DNA of 64,000 nt from Chthonomonas sp035294505 (GTDB lineage: Bacteria; Armatimonadota; Chthonomonadetes; Chthonomonadales; Chthonomonadaceae): the NCBI RefSeq assembly GCF_035294505.1, contig NZ_DATGKU010000154.1, positions 11,252-75,251 on the forward strand, in the 5' to 3' direction. Shown here one piece after another: positions 62,461-64,000 of this stretch (positions are counted from its first letter, which is position 1; the number at the start of each line of letters is the position of its first letter). The translations under genes were made by a program, and so were the position numbers. The notes beneath the pieces were generated by a model. The model saw nothing but the letters and a program-made list of their open reading frames with translations, made no database searches and was not told the DNA's origin.

Positions 62461-63939
62461 CTAACAACCTTCTTCAAGGAGGAGGTGCGCAAAACGTCGC
62501 CCGTCGGCGGCCTCGATATCTTCTGGTACCTTTTGGCCTGTGGTGATGTAGGCGAGCGGTACGCCCGTTTTATCGAGCACGTTCAGCAAGGAGCCGCGGC
62601 TGTCGGTCTCATCAAGCTTGGTAAAGATGAGGTTATCCACGCGTGCTTTGGAGAAGCGCTCCACAGCTTCCAACATATCGCGCTCTTTCATGCAGGCGGA
62701 AAGCACAAGATAGCTTTTGGTGTTTAATCGGTCTATGAGGCTTTTGAGTTCTCCTACCTGCATCGTGTTCTTCTGGCTTCGGCCGGCCGTATCAATCAGC
62801 AGCAGATCGTAGTCCGCACACTCACGTACGGCGGCAACGGCCTCGCTCTGATCGTAGGCCACGCGCACGGGGATATCCATAATCTGGCCGTACGTTTTAA
62901 GTTGCTCTACGGCGGCGATGCGATAGGTATCTACCGTAAGCAGGGCGACACGCTTGTGTTCGAGCAGGGCAAAACGCGCCGCCAGTTTGGCGATGGTGGT
63001 CGTTTTGCCTACGCCGGTTGGCCCGATAAACACGACCGTCGTCAATTGCCCCGGCGTGGGGGCAAGGGGCGCGGCGATGGGGATGCGCCGCGCGATGAGG
63101 TCTGAAAGAGCGGAAAGCGCCATGGGCAACCGAGCCTGCTCGCTCCAGCGGCTTACATCGGGCAGGTTTTCCACCAAGTCGCGGGCTAAGGCCTCGTCTA
63201 CCCCTATTTCTAGGAGCTTCTGATAGAGTTCGGGGCAGGCCGGCAGCACGAGCGGCGTCGGCGCGGTAGGAGCCACAACGGGGGCAAGTGCGGAGACGAC
63301 CGCGGTGACCGTCTGTTCCTGCGCGAGTTTCTGTTGCTGCTGCAACGTATCGAGTGCCTCGCGTATCTCCGCTAGGGCCTGCTCTAGCTCGCCAATGCGT
63401 TGTGTGGAGGGGATGGAGGTCTTTTTCGCGCTGTTGGTTGCGGTGGTCTCTGCTGCAGGCTCCACAAGAGGGGTATTGGTCGCAGCTGTTGTGCGCCTGG
63501 CTCTTGGTGTGGAAGCGGGCAGGCGCTCCTCGGCGTGCGAGTTAGAGAGGAGCGAAGGCGTTGACACCGTGGAGGAAGGGCGTGTTTTAGTGGCGGTAGC
63601 GGAGCGATTTTGAGCGGTCTGTTTGTCTTCATTGTTGTTAGCGACGGCAGCGATGGTACGATAGGCTCGCGCGGCGGCCGCCGAGGTGGCACCGGCGGTT
63701 TCGGTGATGTTGCCTTCCGCTTTGGAGGGGTTGCTTGCAAGAGATTTCGCTTCGACCTCTTCACGAGGAACAAGGCCGGTGGCGGCTACCACGCGAACGA
63801 TCTCGCGGGCACCGATGCCCAGCAGCCCTCCTTTGCGTGCTTTGCGTGTATCCAAAATGATGGCTTCCGGGCCAAGCTCGTTGCGTATCTGCGTGAGACA
63901 CTCCTTTAGGGAGTTGGCTTCATACTCTCTAATGAGCAT
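62461..63939 (-). CDS. flhF: Flagellar SRP-type GTPase FlhF
   Basis: FlhF marks where flagella are built. The 492 residues have the B domain at the N terminus (L-G-x-x-A-I-I-L-D-T-R), a long Ala/Thr/Ser-rich linker (about 75-180), an N domain, and the SRP G domain with G-P-T-G-V-G-K312-T-T-T, D-T-Y-R, D-T-A-G-R and T-K-L-D-E-T. FlhG, whose N-terminal activator motif acts on FlhF, is encoded at 16.3 kb. flhA/flhB probably lie just beyond the right edge. Confidence 0.93.
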   Translation of the reverse strand: MLIREYEANSLKECLTQIRNELGPEAIILDTRKARKGGLLGIGAREIVRVVAATGLVPREEVEAKSLASNPSKAEGNITETAGATSAAAARAYRTIAAVANNNEDKQTAQNRSATATKTRPSSTVSTPSLLSNSHAEERLPASTPRARRTTAATNTPLVEPAAETTATNSAKKTSIPSTQRIGELEQALAEIREALDTLQQQQKLAQEQTVTAVVSALAPVVAPTAPTPLVLPACPELYQKLLEIGVDEALARDLVENLPDVSRWSEQARLPMALSALSDLIARRIPIAAPLAPTPGQLTTVVFIGPTGVGKTTTIAKLAARFALLEHKRVALLTVDTYRIAAVEQLKTYGQIMDIPVRVAYDQSEAVAAVRECADYDLLLIDTAGRSQKNTMQVGELKSLIDRLNTKSYLVLSACMKERDMLEAVERFSKARVDNLIFTKLDETDSRGSLLNVLDKTGVPLAYITTGQKVPEDIEAADGRRFAHLLLEEGC

Positions 63940-64000
63940 CGAATGGGATCGCCTCCGTGGGAGGATTCAGGCCAGAGATGGCTTTCCCCTCTATTATCGG
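63940..64000. other. Upstream end of the window
   Basis: Sixty bases before flhF with GGAGGCG near the start codon. No complete gene is visible. Confidence 0.4.

Overview
The window reads as a dense stretch of chromosome from a diderm, flagellated bacterium of moderate GC, most likely a member of the Armatimonadota (Chthonomonas-like); this placement is inference from gene content only. A porin-like alginate-export protein and an arabinose-5-phosphate isomerase point to an outer membrane. A division cluster carrying the DUF881 and DUF1290 (Sbp) genes, and a SwrB-like gene behind the flagellar sigma factor, are traits usually met in Firmicutes/Terrabacteria. No tRNA, rRNA, CRISPR array or intact insertion sequence was seen.

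Region by region. 0.3-3.8 kb (+): a three-gene operon of unknown function (von Willebrand A-type membrane protein, coiled-coil membrane protein, YfaP/DUF2135-type membrane protein). 3.8-9.8 kb (-): SpsF-like cytidylyltransferase, sigma-54 (rpoN) with a near-consensus promoter, a B12-binding-type radical SAM protein, and an alginate-export-type outer-membrane protein with its own promoter. 10.2-14 kb (+): circularly permuted ATP-grasp, alpha-E and transglutaminase-like genes followed by a translationally coupled nitrogen regulator P-II; then a convergent large permease. 16.3-19.5 kb (+): flhG, a small membrane protein, fliA/sigD, a small acidic protein and a SwrB-like gene. The SRP-type GTPase flhF lies at the far right edge (62.5-63.9 kb, -). 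19.5-29.8 kb (+, with kpsF on -): PrsA/SurA-like lipoprotein, MazG, HD-domain membrane phosphohydrolase, YbeY, a DgkA-PAP2 fusion, a CNNM/CorC-type transporter and a Xer recombinase.

29.8-49.9 kb (-): cysteine desulfurase, then a nearly complete division and cell-wall (dcw) cluster, read 5' to 3' as mraZ-rsmH-ftsL-ftsI-murE-murF-mraY-murD-ftsW-murG-murC-ddl-ftsQ-DUF881-DUF1290-ftsA-ftsZ. Most genes touch or overlap by ATGA. murB is absent. The cluster begins with a strong sigma-70 promoter followed at once by five GTGG/GTAGG repeats spaced 10-11 bp, which look like an MraZ operator.

50-55.5 kb is an accessory island: two unrecognised membrane proteins, a beta-propeller-like membrane protein, two degenerate Rhs/YD-repeat fragments and a frameshifted coding remnant, nearly all on the minus strand. 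55.6-62.2 kb returns to ordinary genes: tyrS, an exported protein of unknown function, an M48 protease, thiol peroxidase and two orphan ABC ATPases. Several convergent pairs overlap at their stop codons, which underlines how compact the genome is.
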